NCBI RefSeq assembly: GCF_004402785.1
Contig: NZ_SOFP01000029.1
Span: forward strand, 1 to 43,028
Direction of reading: 5' to 3'
Source: Cryobacterium algoritolerans
GTDB lineage: Bacteria > Actinomycetota > Actinomycetes > Actinomycetales > Microbacteriaceae
DNA: 43,028 nucleotides
Shown here: positions 32,394-40,688 of the stretch, piece by piece
Position numbering within the stretch: position 1 is the first letter of the stretch
Layout of the letters: every line of letters starts with the position of its first letter
The notes under the pieces: generated by a model
What the model saw: the letters and a program-made list of their open reading frames with translations, nothing else
Databases searched by the model: none
Told to the model about the DNA's origin: nothing
Position numbers and translations under genes: made by a program

Positions 32394-33812
32394 ATGGACA
32401 TCCAGATGTATCTCTCCCTTGTGACCGCGGCACCCACGCCGGTTGTGCCGATCACCCCGGCCGGAAGCGACGCCCAGCTGATCATCGCCGCGATCGTCGG
32501 CATCGCCGTCATCATCGTGTTGATCACCTGGCTCAAGGTCCACCCGTTCCTCGCCCTCGCGATCGGCGCCGTCGGCGTCGGCGCCGGCGCCGGGCTCGCA
32601 CCGGGTGCCGCCGTCACCAGCTTCAGCACCGGTTTCGGCGGGACCATGGCGGGCGTCGGTATCCTCGTCGGCTTCGGCGCCATGTTCGGTAAGCTGCTCG
32701 CCGACTCCGGCGGAGCCGACCGGATCGTCGACTCGCTGGTCACCCGCTCCAGCGTCCGCACGCTGCCCTGGACGATGGCGCTGATCGGCGGGCTGATCGG
32801 CCTGCCGATGTTCTTCGAGGTCGGCCTCGTGCTCCTCATCCCCGTGATCATCCTGGTCGCACGGCGCAGCGGGATGTCCCTCATCCGGATCGCCATCCCC
32901 GCCCTCGCCGGCCTGTCCGTCATGCACGGCCTCGTGCCGCCTCACCCCGGCCCCCTGGTCGCCGTCACGGCACTCGGCGCCAACCTCGGCCTCACCCTCG
33001 CGATCGGCGTGCTCGTCGCCATCCCCACGGTCATCGTCGCCGGCCCGGTCTTCAGCAAGTTCGCCAGCCGCTGGGTCTCCGTGCCCGTGCCCGCCCTCTT
33101 CATCACCACCGAGGACCTGGGTGCCGGCGAGACGCGCACCGCACGCCCGAGTTTCCTGATCACCCTTTCCGGCATCCTGCTCCCCGTTGTGCTGATGCTG
33201 GCACGGTCGATCGCCGATGCCACCGCCCCCGGCTCCACCGCGCCGCTCAATACCGCGCTCGACTTCCTCGGTACCCCGATGATCGCCCTGGGCCTGGCCG
33301 TCATCTACGCAATGATCGTCTTCGGCCGCGGCGGCGGCATGGATCGCGCCGCCGTCTCCAAGTCGCTTGCCGACTCACTTCCCCCGATCGCGGGCATCCT
33401 CCTCATCGTCGGCGCCGGCGGCGGGTTCAAGCAGGTCCTGATCGACACCGGGATCGGAACCGTCATCGCGAATGCCGTCGCCGGCAGCAGCATCTCGGTG
33501 CTGCTCCTGGCCTGGTTCGTCGCCGCACTCGTCCGCGTCGCCACCGGTTCGGCGACGGTCGCGACCGTCACCGCCGCCGGCATCCTCGCCCCGGTTGCCG
33601 CCAGCCTGGGCGGCACGGATCTCGCACTGATGGTGCTCGCGATCGGCGCCGGTTCCCTGTTCCTCTCCCACGTCAACGATGCGGGCTTCTGGCTGGTCAA
33701 GGAATACCTGGGCACCACCGTCGGGCAGACCCTGAAGACCTGGACCATCATGGAGTGCCTCATCTCCCTCACCGGCCTGGCCGGCGTGCTCCTGCTGAAC
33801 ATAGTGATCTAG
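32394..33812 (+). CDS. gntP: GntP-family gluconate permease
   Basis: A twelve-helix GntP-type proton symporter of about 472 residues. Characteristic are the GFGGTMAGVGILVGFGAMFG loop, GGLIGLPMFFEVGLVLLIPV, VMHGLVPPHPGPL and the closing AIGAGSLFLSHVNDAGFWLV segment. The start is uncertain: ATG 32394 (MDIQMYLSL) is used; 32361, 32367 and 32406 are in frame too, none with a strong ribosome site. The gntK gene follows with a one-base gap. It imports gluconate or a related sugar acid for phosphorylation. Confidence 0.88.
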   Translation: MDIQMYLSLVTAAPTPVVPITPAGSDAQLIIAAIVGIAVIIVLITWLKVHPFLALAIGAVGVGAGAGLAPGAAVTSFSTGFGGTMAGVGILVGFGAMFGKLLADSGGADRIVDSLVTRSSVRTLPWTMALIGGLIGLPMFFEVGLVLLIPVIILVARRSGMSLIRIAIPALAGLSVMHGLVPPHPGPLVAVTALGANLGLTLAIGVLVAIPTVIVAGPVFSKFASRWVSVPVPALFITTEDLGAGETRTARPSFLITLSGILLPVVLMLARSIADATAPGSTAPLNTALDFLGTPMIALGLAVIYAMIVFGRGGGMDRAAVSKSLADSLPPIAGILLIVGAGGGFKQVLIDTGIGTVIANAVAGSSISVLLLAWFVAALVRVATGSATVATVTAAGILAPVAASLGGTDLALMVLAIGAGSLFLSHVNDAGFWLVKEYLGTTVGQTLKTWTIMECLISLTGLAGVLLLNIVI

Positions 33813-33813
33813 C

Positions 33814-34404
33814 GTGTTCGAGAACCAGCAGCCCGTCCTCGTGATCATGGGAATCTCCGGCTCCGGGAAGTCGACGGTGGCAGGCATCCTCGCCGGCCAG
33901 CTCGGCTGGGACCTGGAGGAGGGCGACGACCTGCACCCGCAGGAGAACATCGACAAGATGTCGGCCGGCCACGCCCTGAACGACGAGGACCGCGCGCCGT
34001 GGCTCGACACCATCTCGTCGTGGATCATCGAGCACACCATGGCGGGCATGCCCGGGATCATCACCTGCTCCGCGCTCAAACGCCGCTACCGCGACGTGCT
34101 GCGGGAGCACAACGTGATCTTCGTGCACCTGGCCGGGTCGAAGGACCTGATCGGCCGGCGGCTCGCCACCCGGCACGACCACTACATGCCGACCTCGCTG
34201 CTCGACTCGCAGGTAGCGACCCTCGAGGCGCCGGACGCCGACGAGCGGGCGATCACGATAGACGCCGGACGCGCACCGGCCGAGGAGGCCGCCGAGATCG
34301 TGCGGCGGCTCGCTCTCACGCCGCGTCCGGGCTCGTCGAGCCTGGGCGCCGCGGAGCCCGGGAAATCCTCGGTCGGCCGCGGCGCCACGGTCCAGGGCGC
34401 CTGA
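33814..34404 (+). CDS. gntK: Gluconokinase
   Basis: A 196-residue shikimate-kinase-like enzyme making 6-phosphogluconate from gluconate and ATP. Walker A is MGISGSGKST, then the family motifs EEGDDLHPQENIDKM, ALNDEDRAPWLDTI, ITCSALKRRYRDVL and DHYMPTSLLDSQVATLE. The start is GTG 33814, one base after the gntP stop. The C-terminal 25 residues are low-complexity and beyond the usual core length of about 165. A strong terminator follows. Confidence 0.93.
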   Translation: MFENQQPVLVIMGISGSGKSTVAGILAGQLGWDLEEGDDLHPQENIDKMSAGHALNDEDRAPWLDTISSWIIEHTMAGMPGIITCSALKRRYRDVLREHNVIFVHLAGSKDLIGRRLATRHDHYMPTSLLDSQVATLEAPDADERAITIDAGRAPAEEAAEIVRRLALTPRPGSSSLGAAEPGKSSVGRGATVQGA

Positions 34405-34422
34405 CAGCACATCGATTGACCG

Positions 34423-34454
34423 ACGAACGGCCCCGTTTTCGCGGGGCCGTTCGT
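34423..34454 (+). terminator. Strong hairpin after gntK
   Basis: ACGAACGGCCCCG-TTTTCG-CGGGGCCGTTCGT is a perfect 13-pair stem. There is no long T-run after it, but the shape is that of a typical actinobacterial terminator. Confidence 0.8.
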
Positions 34455-34569
34455 GCGTGGCGGCCGCTCACAGGGTTTCCCTGCCGAGTTCGGCTAATCT
34501 GAATGGGTACCGTCGGTGTATCCGGCCGGTTATCGTGCCGCACATCCGTGCCGGGCGAGCGGAGGTGAG

Positions 34570-35106
34570 ATGAACCAGGTCGCCTCCTCCGCGGTGTCGG
34601 CCGGCCCCGCGTCGGCCGCACACGGCCCCCTTCGCGCCGTGATCCTCGTCATGCTGACCCTGGTCGCCATGCTCCTCTGCCTGGTCGCGGTCTACTCCGG
34701 CGGCACCGGGCATGCCATGGCCCACATGGGGGCAACCAGCATGGCCGCGCCCCGGGCGGCGACCACGAACCAGATGCCGGGCGCGAACCCAGTGGCGGAT
34801 GCGCTCCCGGCGATTCCCCCAATCGCGGCTGCGCCGGCGACGCGCACCGGTCCGACGATGACCCTGGCCACGTCAGCAAGCCAGCCGGCGTTCTGCTCCA
34901 AGTACAACTCGCTCGGCGGCGGCGGCACGGCCGCAACGTCCTGCTCCAACGTGCTCGTGGTCGGCTCCAACGCTATTCTCGCGCGGATGCCGTCCGAGTC
35001 GGGTCTGGTCTTCGCCTCCGGCGGCTTCGTCAATGACACCTTCCGGGCCATTCCGCTTCACCTGCATCGCCCCAGCCTCACCCTCCTCTCCATTAGTCGC
35101 GTCTAG
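34570..35106 (+). CDS. Small membrane protein of the copper-type locus (DUF6153-like)
   Basis: A 178-residue product with one transmembrane segment (about 22-42, AVILVMLTLVAMLLCLVAVY), then a Met/His-rich stretch (GHAMAHMGATSMAAP) that could bind copper. A Pro/Ala/Thr-rich linker follows, then a region with two cysteines (FCSKYNSL...TSCSN) and a terminal LHRPSLTLLSISRV. The His/Met pattern and the tail resemble proteins called DUF6153 near actinobacterial copper genes; this link is memory-based. The GGAGG ribosome site precedes ATG 34570. TAATCT at 34495-34500 may be the -10. Confidence 0.6.
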   Translation: MNQVASSAVSAGPASAAHGPLRAVILVMLTLVAMLLCLVAVYSGGTGHAMAHMGATSMAAPRAATTNQMPGANPVADALPAIPPIAAAPATRTGPTMTLATSASQPAFCSKYNSLGGGGTAATSCSNVLVVGSNAILARMPSESGLVFASGGFVNDTFRAIPLHLHRPSLTLLSISRV

Positions 35107-35191
35107 ATCGAACCCGTCCGCGCGCCCTCTCCGGCAGCGTGGATTCGCCGTGTCAACGGCCACCGGTTTCGCACTCTTCCCCGACGAATGG

Positions 35192-35302
35192 ATGACCAAC
35201 ATGCAGCTGTACCCGCGCACCTCGCGCCCACCCATCCTCACTGAGGAGATCGCCGTCATGACGAGCCTCCTCGCGACGCTCTGGAGCGGGGGTTCACGAT
35301 GA
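35192..35302 (+). CDS. Possible 36-codon upstream ORF
   Basis: A small reading frame beginning MTNMQLYPRTSRPPILTEEI, ending at 35302. Its stop overlaps the ATG of the next gene (ATGA), which would couple the two. It has no recognised motif and no clear ribosome site. It could be only a chance frame in the 190-base gap. Confidence 0.2.
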   Translation: MTNMQLYPRTSRPPILTEEIAVMTSLLATLWSGGSR

Positions 35303-36261
35303 TCTCCCCTCGCAGAACCAGGCAACTCGGCTGTGCCGGAGCTCTCGCGACCGGGGTCGCGATCCTTCTGGCCGGATGCGCCCCAGGCCCGGATGCCGCA
35401 CCTGCCGCCCCGCCAGCCGCAGCCGATGGCTTCGAGCACATCCACGGCCTGGGCGCGGACGCCGGATCCGGTAAGACCTTTGTGGCCACCCACCAGGGAG
35501 TGTGGCTGATCCCCACGGACGCGCTGCCTTCCAGCTATCCGGCCAGGTCCTCGGTCGGTGGCATCTCGCAGCCGACGCGGGTCGCCAACCGCCGGCTCGA
35601 CGTCATGGGCTTCACGGTGGCCGCACCCGGCCTGCTGCTGGCCTCCGGGCATCCCGCTCCCGATCAGCCTTCCGATCTCGCCCTGCCCAACCTGGGTCTG
35701 ATCTCCAGCACGGATGCCGCGGAAAACTGGACCCGGCTTTCGCTCGCGGGCAAGACGGACTTTCACGATCTCGACGCCGTACCCCTGCCCGGCGACAATC
35801 TGCGGGTCTACGGCTACGACTCCGGCACCGGCACCCTGGTGATCAGCGACGACTCGGGCGCGACCTGGTCGACCGGCGAAACAGTGCCGCTGCGAGACCT
35901 CGCGGCCAACCCGGCCAATCCGGACCAGGTCTTCGCGACCACGGCCGAGGGTCTCGTCGGCAGCAGCGACGCCGGCCGCACTTTCAGCCTGGAACCCGAC
36001 GCGCCGACCCTGCTTTTGATCGACGTCGGCGATGCACAGACCGGCGGCGGCCTCGTCGGGATCGACCCGGCTGGCGTGGTCTGGCATCAGGGGTCCGCCG
36101 CCGGACCCTGGGTCAAGGGCGGCCGCACCGAGGGTGCCCCCATTGCCCTCAGCTACGTCGGCGGCAGCGTGCCGTGGATCCTCGCCGCGGACAACCGCGG
36201 CGTCGTGGCGAGCGATGACTTCGGAGCGACCTGGACCGTTCTCGTCTCGGTAAAGGCCTAG
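35299..36261 (+). CDS. BNR-repeat lipoprotein (F510_1955-type)
   Basis: A 320-residue secreted lipoprotein. A signal peptide with RTRQLGCAGALATGVAILLA ends in the lipobox LLAGC. The mature part is a beta propeller of sialidase/BNR type: Asp-box-like repeats SDDSGATW, SSDAGRTF and SDDFGATW, with FEHIHGLG near the N-terminus. It lies between the His/Met-rich membrane protein and the multicopper oxidase, so a metal-related role is likely, though the propeller alone does not show binding. It is in the same direction as both neighbours. Confidence 0.8.
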   Translation: MISPRRTRQLGCAGALATGVAILLAGCAPGPDAAPAAPPAAADGFEHIHGLGADAGSGKTFVATHQGVWLIPTDALPSSYPARSSVGGISQPTRVANRRLDVMGFTVAAPGLLLASGHPAPDQPSDLALPNLGLISSTDAAENWTRLSLAGKTDFHDLDAVPLPGDNLRVYGYDSGTGTLVISDDSGATWSTGETVPLRDLAANPANPDQVFATTAEGLVGSSDAGRTFSLEPDAPTLLLIDVGDAQTGGGLVGIDPAGVVWHQGSAAGPWVKGGRTEGAPIALSYVGGSVPWILAADNRGVVASDDFGATWTVLVSVKA

Positions 36262-36303
36262 GGCCATGAGCCAGAGATCTACCTGGGGCACGAAGCTCGG
36301 AAT

Positions 36304-36319
36304 TACCCCCGGGGGCATA
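36304..36319. promoter_or_regulatory. CsoR-like operator before the SHOCT/multicopper-oxidase genes
   Basis: TACCCCCGGGGGCATA, i.e. TACCC-CCGG-GGGCA with an outer TA, is the GC-rich dyad of CsoR-type copper repressors. CATACT (36316-36321) overlaps it and may be the -10 box. It lies 45 bases before the SHOCT gene. Confidence 0.65.
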
Positions 36320-36363
36320 CTGACACCGACGGAAAATCCGTCCCACACGAAAGGAGACCAATC

Positions 36364-36645
36364 ATGATGTACGGCTACGGAGGAGGAATGGGATGGGCCT
36401 GGGTGTTCGGCCTGCTGGCGCTGGTCGGCATCGCCTTGCTCGTCGTCCTCATGGTTCGGCTGTTCTCCGGCGGAGTGGATCGGAACACGCCGGACCCGCG
36501 GAACGCACCGGACCCACGGACACTACCGGCCGGCTCACCCGGCAGGAGCCGCGCCCGCCAGATCCTCGACGAACGCTTTGCGCAAGGCGACTTGACCGCC
36601 GAGCAGTATCGTGAGCAGGTTCAGGTACTCGGCGAGGGCGCCTAG
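36364..36645 (+). CDS. SHOCT-domain small membrane protein
   Basis: A 93-residue protein with one transmembrane helix (about 12-34, WAWVFGLLALVGIALLVVLM) and a C-terminal SHOCT motif (ARQILDERFAQGDLTAEQYR). Such proteins are common beside copper oxidases, with an unknown role. The ATG is behind GGAG seven bases away. The TAG stop shares a base with the GTG of the oxidase gene, so the two are translated together. Confidence 0.88.
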   Translation: MMYGYGGGMGWAWVFGLLALVGIALLVVLMVRLFSGGVDRNTPDPRNAPDPRTLPAGSPGRSRARQILDERFAQGDLTAEQYREQVQVLGEGA

Positions 36646-38150
36646 TGAAGCCGATCAGCCGCCGGACCGCCGTCACCCTCGGCGGTCTGGGACTGGCCGG
36701 CACCGTCGTCGGGGGTGCCGGGCTGCTCTGGACCGCGCAGCCCGGCCGTACCCCGTTCGGCGACACTGTCGCCCGGTCGGCGTTCGGGGCGAAATCCGGC
36801 GAGCCGCTGCGCCAGCCGACCGAGCTGAAGAGCCGCGACGGTGTGCTGGAGGTGACGCTGGATGCCGCGCCGGGCCAGGTGCGGATCGGCGGCCGGAACG
36901 CCGCCACCCTCGGCTACAACGGCGGCCTCCCGGGTCCGACGCTGCGTGTGCGGGCCGGGGACCGGGTTGCGGTGACCTTGCATAACGGTCTCGCCGACCC
37001 CACCAACCTGCACACCCACGGCCTGCACGTCTCCCCGGAGGGCAAGAGCGACAACCCGTTCGTCATGATCGAGCCAGGCGACTCGTTCGACTACGAGTTC
37101 CGGCTGCCGGCCGACCACCCGCCCGGCCTCTACTGGTACCACCCGCATCACCACGGGGTCGTGGCCGCCCAGGTCTTCGGCGGGCTCTACGGCGCCATCG
37201 TCGTCGAAGACCCGCTGCCGATCCCGGTCACCCGCGAACGCGTGCTGGTGGTCTCCGACCTCACCCTCAACGCCGAAGGCAGCCTGGCCCGGGCCACGGT
37301 GGCCGAACGGATGCACGGACGTGAGGGTGAGCTGGTGCTGGTGAACGGACAGCTGAACCCGGCGGTGGACATCCGTTCGGGCGAACGCGAACGCTGGCGG
37401 ATTGTCAACGCCTGCGTCTCCCGCTACCTGCGACTCCGACTCGACGGGCAGGAGCTGCGGCTCCTCGGTCTGGACTCCGGCCGGTTCGGCAAGCCGAAGA
37501 AGGTGGACGAGGTGCTGCTGGCACCCGGCAATCGTGCCGATCTGCTCGTCACCGCGACGGAGGGCGTCGCCGCCCTGCGCGCCGTTCCCTACGATCGCGG
37601 GGACGACGGCATGATGGGCGGCAGCGGCGGTTCCTCCCCCTCCGAGGTCACGCTCGCCACGGTGACTGTCGCAGATGCCGGTTCCGGCGGCAACGCCAAC
37701 GCGCTGGCGCCAATCCCCCGTCAAGCCACACCGCCCGACCTTCGCGGCGCCACGGTCACGGCGCGCCGCGAATTCGTCTTCGAAATGGGCATGGGCGGCA
37801 TGATGGGCGGCGGCGGCATGGGCTTCACCATCAACGGCCGCGAATTCGACGGCGCCAGGGTGGACACGACCGTGCAGGGCGGCAGCGTCGAGGAATGGAC
37901 CCTGACCAACGCCAGCCGGATGGACCACCCGCTGCACCTGCACGTCTGGCCGATGCAGGTCATCGAACGTGCCGGCCGCGCCGTGGACTCCGTGCTCTGG
38001 CAGGACGTCATCAACGTGCCGGCCCGCTCGGTCGTTCTGGTGCGGATCGCCTTCACCGGATTCACCGGCAAGACCGTGTACCACTGCCACATTCTCGACC
38101 ACGAAGACAACGGCATGATGGGCGTCATCGATGTCCGTCCGGCCGGCTAA
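36645..38150 (+). CDS. Multicopper oxidase, Tat-exported
   Basis: A 501-residue laccase-like oxidase. The N-terminal ISRRTAVTLGGLGLAGTVVG has twin arginines and a hydrophobic core, so Tat export is likely. Copper ligands: HTHGLHV and WYHPHHHGVVAAQ (first cupredoxin domain), HPLHLHVWPMQV and YHCHILDHEDNGMM (third domain), the latter with His-Cys-His and the axial Met. The loop between (about residues 320-400) is Gly- and Met-rich. It oxidises Cu(I) or organic substrates outside the membrane. Its operon is controlled by the CsoR-like site at 36304. Confidence 0.93.
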   Translation: MKPISRRTAVTLGGLGLAGTVVGGAGLLWTAQPGRTPFGDTVARSAFGAKSGEPLRQPTELKSRDGVLEVTLDAAPGQVRIGGRNAATLGYNGGLPGPTLRVRAGDRVAVTLHNGLADPTNLHTHGLHVSPEGKSDNPFVMIEPGDSFDYEFRLPADHPPGLYWYHPHHHGVVAAQVFGGLYGAIVVEDPLPIPVTRERVLVVSDLTLNAEGSLARATVAERMHGREGELVLVNGQLNPAVDIRSGERERWRIVNACVSRYLRLRLDGQELRLLGLDSGRFGKPKKVDEVLLAPGNRADLLVTATEGVAALRAVPYDRGDDGMMGGSGGSSPSEVTLATVTVADAGSGGNANALAPIPRQATPPDLRGATVTARREFVFEMGMGGMMGGGGMGFTINGREFDGARVDTTVQGGSVEEWTLTNASRMDHPLHLHVWPMQVIERAGRAVDSVLWQDVINVPARSVVLVRIAFTGFTGKTVYHCHILDHEDNGMMGVIDVRPAG

Positions 38151-38186
38151 CCGCTCACCTGGACTGAGCCGGAAAGATTCAGGATC

Positions 38187-39416
38187 ATGAAACACAACGG
38201 ACTTTTCCGGCGCGCCACGCCGGAGGCGATCAGGACCGACCGTCTCGCCGACTTCTCCTACCTCGACCCCGGCGTGGTCTATCTCGACTCCGCCTGCCAG
38301 AGCCTGCGCCCGCAACCGGTGCTCGATGCCCTGACGGAGTATTACACCAGCTACAACGCCTGCGGCGGCCGGGTGAAATATGCCTGGGGCAGGCGCGTCG
38401 ACGACGAGGTGGCGGCCGCCCGGCAGGGCGTGCTCGGTCTGCTCGGACTCTCGGGACGCCATTACGCGGTCTCCTTCACCCTGAACACGACCTTCGGCCT
38501 CAACCTGCTGCTACAGCAACTGCCGCATGGCCGTTACGCCCGGGTCGTTACCAGCCACATCGAGCACAACTCGGTCTTCCTGCCCACCATGACGGCGGCA
38601 AAACGGCTCGGCATCCCCCGGCTCCTGCTCGACCGGGCCGCCGACGGCGCCCTGCTCTACGAACCGGCCCGGCTCGAACGCGCCATCGTGGTCGTCAACG
38701 CCGCCTCGAACATCGATGGCCGGCTCCTGACGAACCTGGCCGACCTCGTGCGCGACACGCACGCACGCGGCGGGATCGTCATCCTCGATGCCGCCCAGGC
38801 GATGGCCCACGAGCGCGCCCTGCTGCAGAAGACTGACGCGGATGCGATCTGCTTCTCCGCGCACAAGATGTATGGCGCGAGCCTGGGCGTGATCGTCGCC
38901 CGGCGCGAACTGCTGGCCTCGCTCGAGCTCGCCTTCGTCGGCGGCGGCATGGTCGCGGATGTCCGTGAGGACTCCTACGACCTGCTCCCGAACGACCCGG
39001 GCGCCCTGCTCGAACCTGGGCTACAGGCCTGGGCCGAGATCATCGCCCTCCGCGGGGCGACCGACTGGATCGGCCGGGTTCGCCCCGGCGGCCGGCTCCC
39101 GACCGAACACCTCTCGGCCCTGTCGGAGCGGCTCTTCGACTCGCTCTCCGACATCCCCGGCCTGACAATGGTCAACGCCGCGGCCAGTCCGGTGATCAGC
39201 GTCTACGCGGCGAAGCAGGATTCACACCGACTGGCCGTCTTTCTCTCCCAATCGGGGATCGCCGCGCGCAGCGGTTACTTCTGCGCGCATCACTACCTCA
39301 AGCAACGGCTCGGTCTTCCCCCGCTGCTGCGTTTCTCGCTCGGGCTGCATTCGACCATGGCGGACGTCGACCGGGCACACGACGCCCTCGCCCGCCTCAT
39401 GAAAGGCCTCTCCTAA
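38187..39416 (+). CDS. Class V aminotransferase/cysteine-desulfurase-like protein
   Basis: A 409-residue fold-type I PLP enzyme. The PLP lysine is in CFSAHKMYG, the ring-binding aspartate in VILDAAQAMAH. A cysteine lies in the active-site loop: R.SGYFCAHHYL, in place of SufS's R-T/S-G-x-x-C. The N-terminus has YLDPGVVYLDSACQSLRPQP. Cysteine desulfurases of the Csd/SufS group have this cysteine, so persulfide formation is plausible. The next gene starts immediately after the stop. It is followed by a thioredoxin-fold membrane protein and a TauE/SafE permease, which suggests sulfur handling. Confidence 0.85.
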   Translation: MKHNGLFRRATPEAIRTDRLADFSYLDPGVVYLDSACQSLRPQPVLDALTEYYTSYNACGGRVKYAWGRRVDDEVAAARQGVLGLLGLSGRHYAVSFTLNTTFGLNLLLQQLPHGRYARVVTSHIEHNSVFLPTMTAAKRLGIPRLLLDRAADGALLYEPARLERAIVVVNAASNIDGRLLTNLADLVRDTHARGGIVILDAAQAMAHERALLQKTDADAICFSAHKMYGASLGVIVARRELLASLELAFVGGGMVADVREDSYDLLPNDPGALLEPGLQAWAEIIALRGATDWIGRVRPGGRLPTEHLSALSERLFDSLSDIPGLTMVNAAASPVISVYAAKQDSHRLAVFLSQSGIAARSGYFCAHHYLKQRLGLPPLLRFSLGLHSTMADVDRAHDALARLMKGLS

Positions 39417-40478
39417 GTGTTCTGCATCGCCGCCTTCATCGTTCTCCTCTTCATGGCCGCCATCTCGGCGCGCTACCGGCGTTACCTCGCGAAGGCGGCG
39501 AGTTGCACGCTCCGCCGGGTCACCTTCCGCCCCTGCGACACGACCTTTAAGCAAGATCTCAAGGACCACATGCTCGCGCCGCTCGCGGCCCGCCGCCCCG
39601 GACTCGTCGGCCCCGCCAGCGTTGCCCTCGAGGTGGTGGCGTTCCTCGTCGTGCTCACGACCATCTGGAGCGGCTACGTCGTCGTCGAGAGCGCGGCGAA
39701 CCTCTACGTCTACGGCACCTGCAACAAGCAGGACTCTGCCTCGTGCAGCCTGGGTGCCGAGGCCTGCTCGATCCCCGACCAGACCCCCACCTTCGGCGAA
39801 TCCCTGGCGGCCTGGGACGTCGTCGGTGCGTTCGGCAACGACTTCGTGCGGCTCGGCGAGACGTTCTCCGCGATTCCCTCGCGGATGCAGAACTGGGACG
39901 CCTCGGAATACCTGCCGGCGAACGCGACCTACCTGAACGGCCCGGACGCGAAGAAGGAGACGGCGCTCGAGGTGATCGACCCCGGCTGCACCTACTGCCT
40001 GCAGCTGTTCCAGAACATCGAGAAGGCCGGGTTCGCCGACCGCCGGAACCTCAGCTACATCGCCTTCCCGATCCAGTCGGCAACGGGCTACAAGTTCCCG
40101 AATTCGCTGCTGGTCACCCAGTACCTCGAGGCCCTGCGCCTGAACCCGCTCGCCGACGCGAAGACGCCGGTCGACTGGCAGATCCTCAAGCGCATCTACA
40201 CCGAGGAGAACGACGAGGGCGTGTCCTGGCAGAGCGTCATCAACGGCGCGGACTCCGCGGAAACCACCGCGCTGCTCCAGGAATGGGCACAGGAGTTCGG
40301 CCTGAGCCGGGCGCAGGTCGACACCGTCGCATCCGTCGCCGGTTCGACCGAAGTCGCCCAGGTGATCGCCCACAACAAGACCCTGGTCGAGGAGCGCATC
40401 CACACCGTGAAGATCCCGACCATCATCTTCGACGGACGCCGGCACGACGGGCTGGTCTCGGTGGACGACCTGGACTGA
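39417..40478 (+). CDS. Membrane-anchored thioredoxin-fold protein with several cysteines
   Basis: A 353-residue protein. There is one N-terminal helix (MFCIAAFIVLLFMAAIS) and another at about 65-90. Between them, on the cytoplasmic side by charge, is AKAASCTLRRVTFRPCD with two cysteines. After helix 2 comes YVYGTCNKQDSASCSLGAEACS, with three cysteines, then a DsbA/thioredoxin-like fold with C-x2-C in DPGCTYCLQLF (about 188-194). The C-terminus has the thioredoxin cis-Pro-like KIPTIIFDG. The GTG start abuts the previous stop. It could relay thiol or persulfide sulfur across the membrane; the family is not one I can name. Confidence 0.7.
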   Translation: MFCIAAFIVLLFMAAISARYRRYLAKAASCTLRRVTFRPCDTTFKQDLKDHMLAPLAARRPGLVGPASVALEVVAFLVVLTTIWSGYVVVESAANLYVYGTCNKQDSASCSLGAEACSIPDQTPTFGESLAAWDVVGAFGNDFVRLGETFSAIPSRMQNWDASEYLPANATYLNGPDAKKETALEVIDPGCTYCLQLFQNIEKAGFADRRNLSYIAFPIQSATGYKFPNSLLVTQYLEALRLNPLADAKTPVDWQILKRIYTEENDEGVSWQSVINGADSAETTALLQEWAQEFGLSRAQVDTVASVAGSTEVAQVIAHNKTLVEERIHTVKIPTIIFDGRRHDGLVSVDDLD

Positions 40479-40570
40479 CCTGGGTCGGGCCTCGAACGGC
40501 CGCGAACCGCGTCTGGCAGACTACGGATGGGGCACGGTTCCCGGTCGCCCGAGGCAAAGGAGCTGGCGTC

Positions 40571-40648
40571 ATGGCAACGAATGGATGGATCGGGCTCGGC
40601 AAGATGGGCGGGCCGGCGCGGGCATTCTGGACTGCTCCGCGATCGTGA
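40571..40648 (+). pseudogene. Remnant of a 6-phosphogluconate/hydroxyisobutyrate-type dehydrogenase
   Basis: A 25-codon frame, MATNGWIGLGKMGGPARAFW and five more residues, behind a good ribosome site (AAGGAG). It begins with the GxGxxG nucleotide-binding start of the 6PGDH/HIBADH family (W-I-G-L-G-K-M-G-G), then stops. The adjacent frame reads ILDCSAIVKLVDGTPDSNAG, perhaps part of the same lost gene or of nothing. It is a deletion scar, not a working dehydrogenase. Confidence 0.55.
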
Positions 40649-40688
40649 AGCTCGTCGACGGGACTCCCGACAGCAACGCCGGCCCCGC

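Noticed and set aside
34471..34483. Small dyad CAGGG-TTT-CCCTG before the 34570 gene as an operator
   Set aside because: Five-base arms are too short to separate from chance in this composition, though it lies near the likely promoter.
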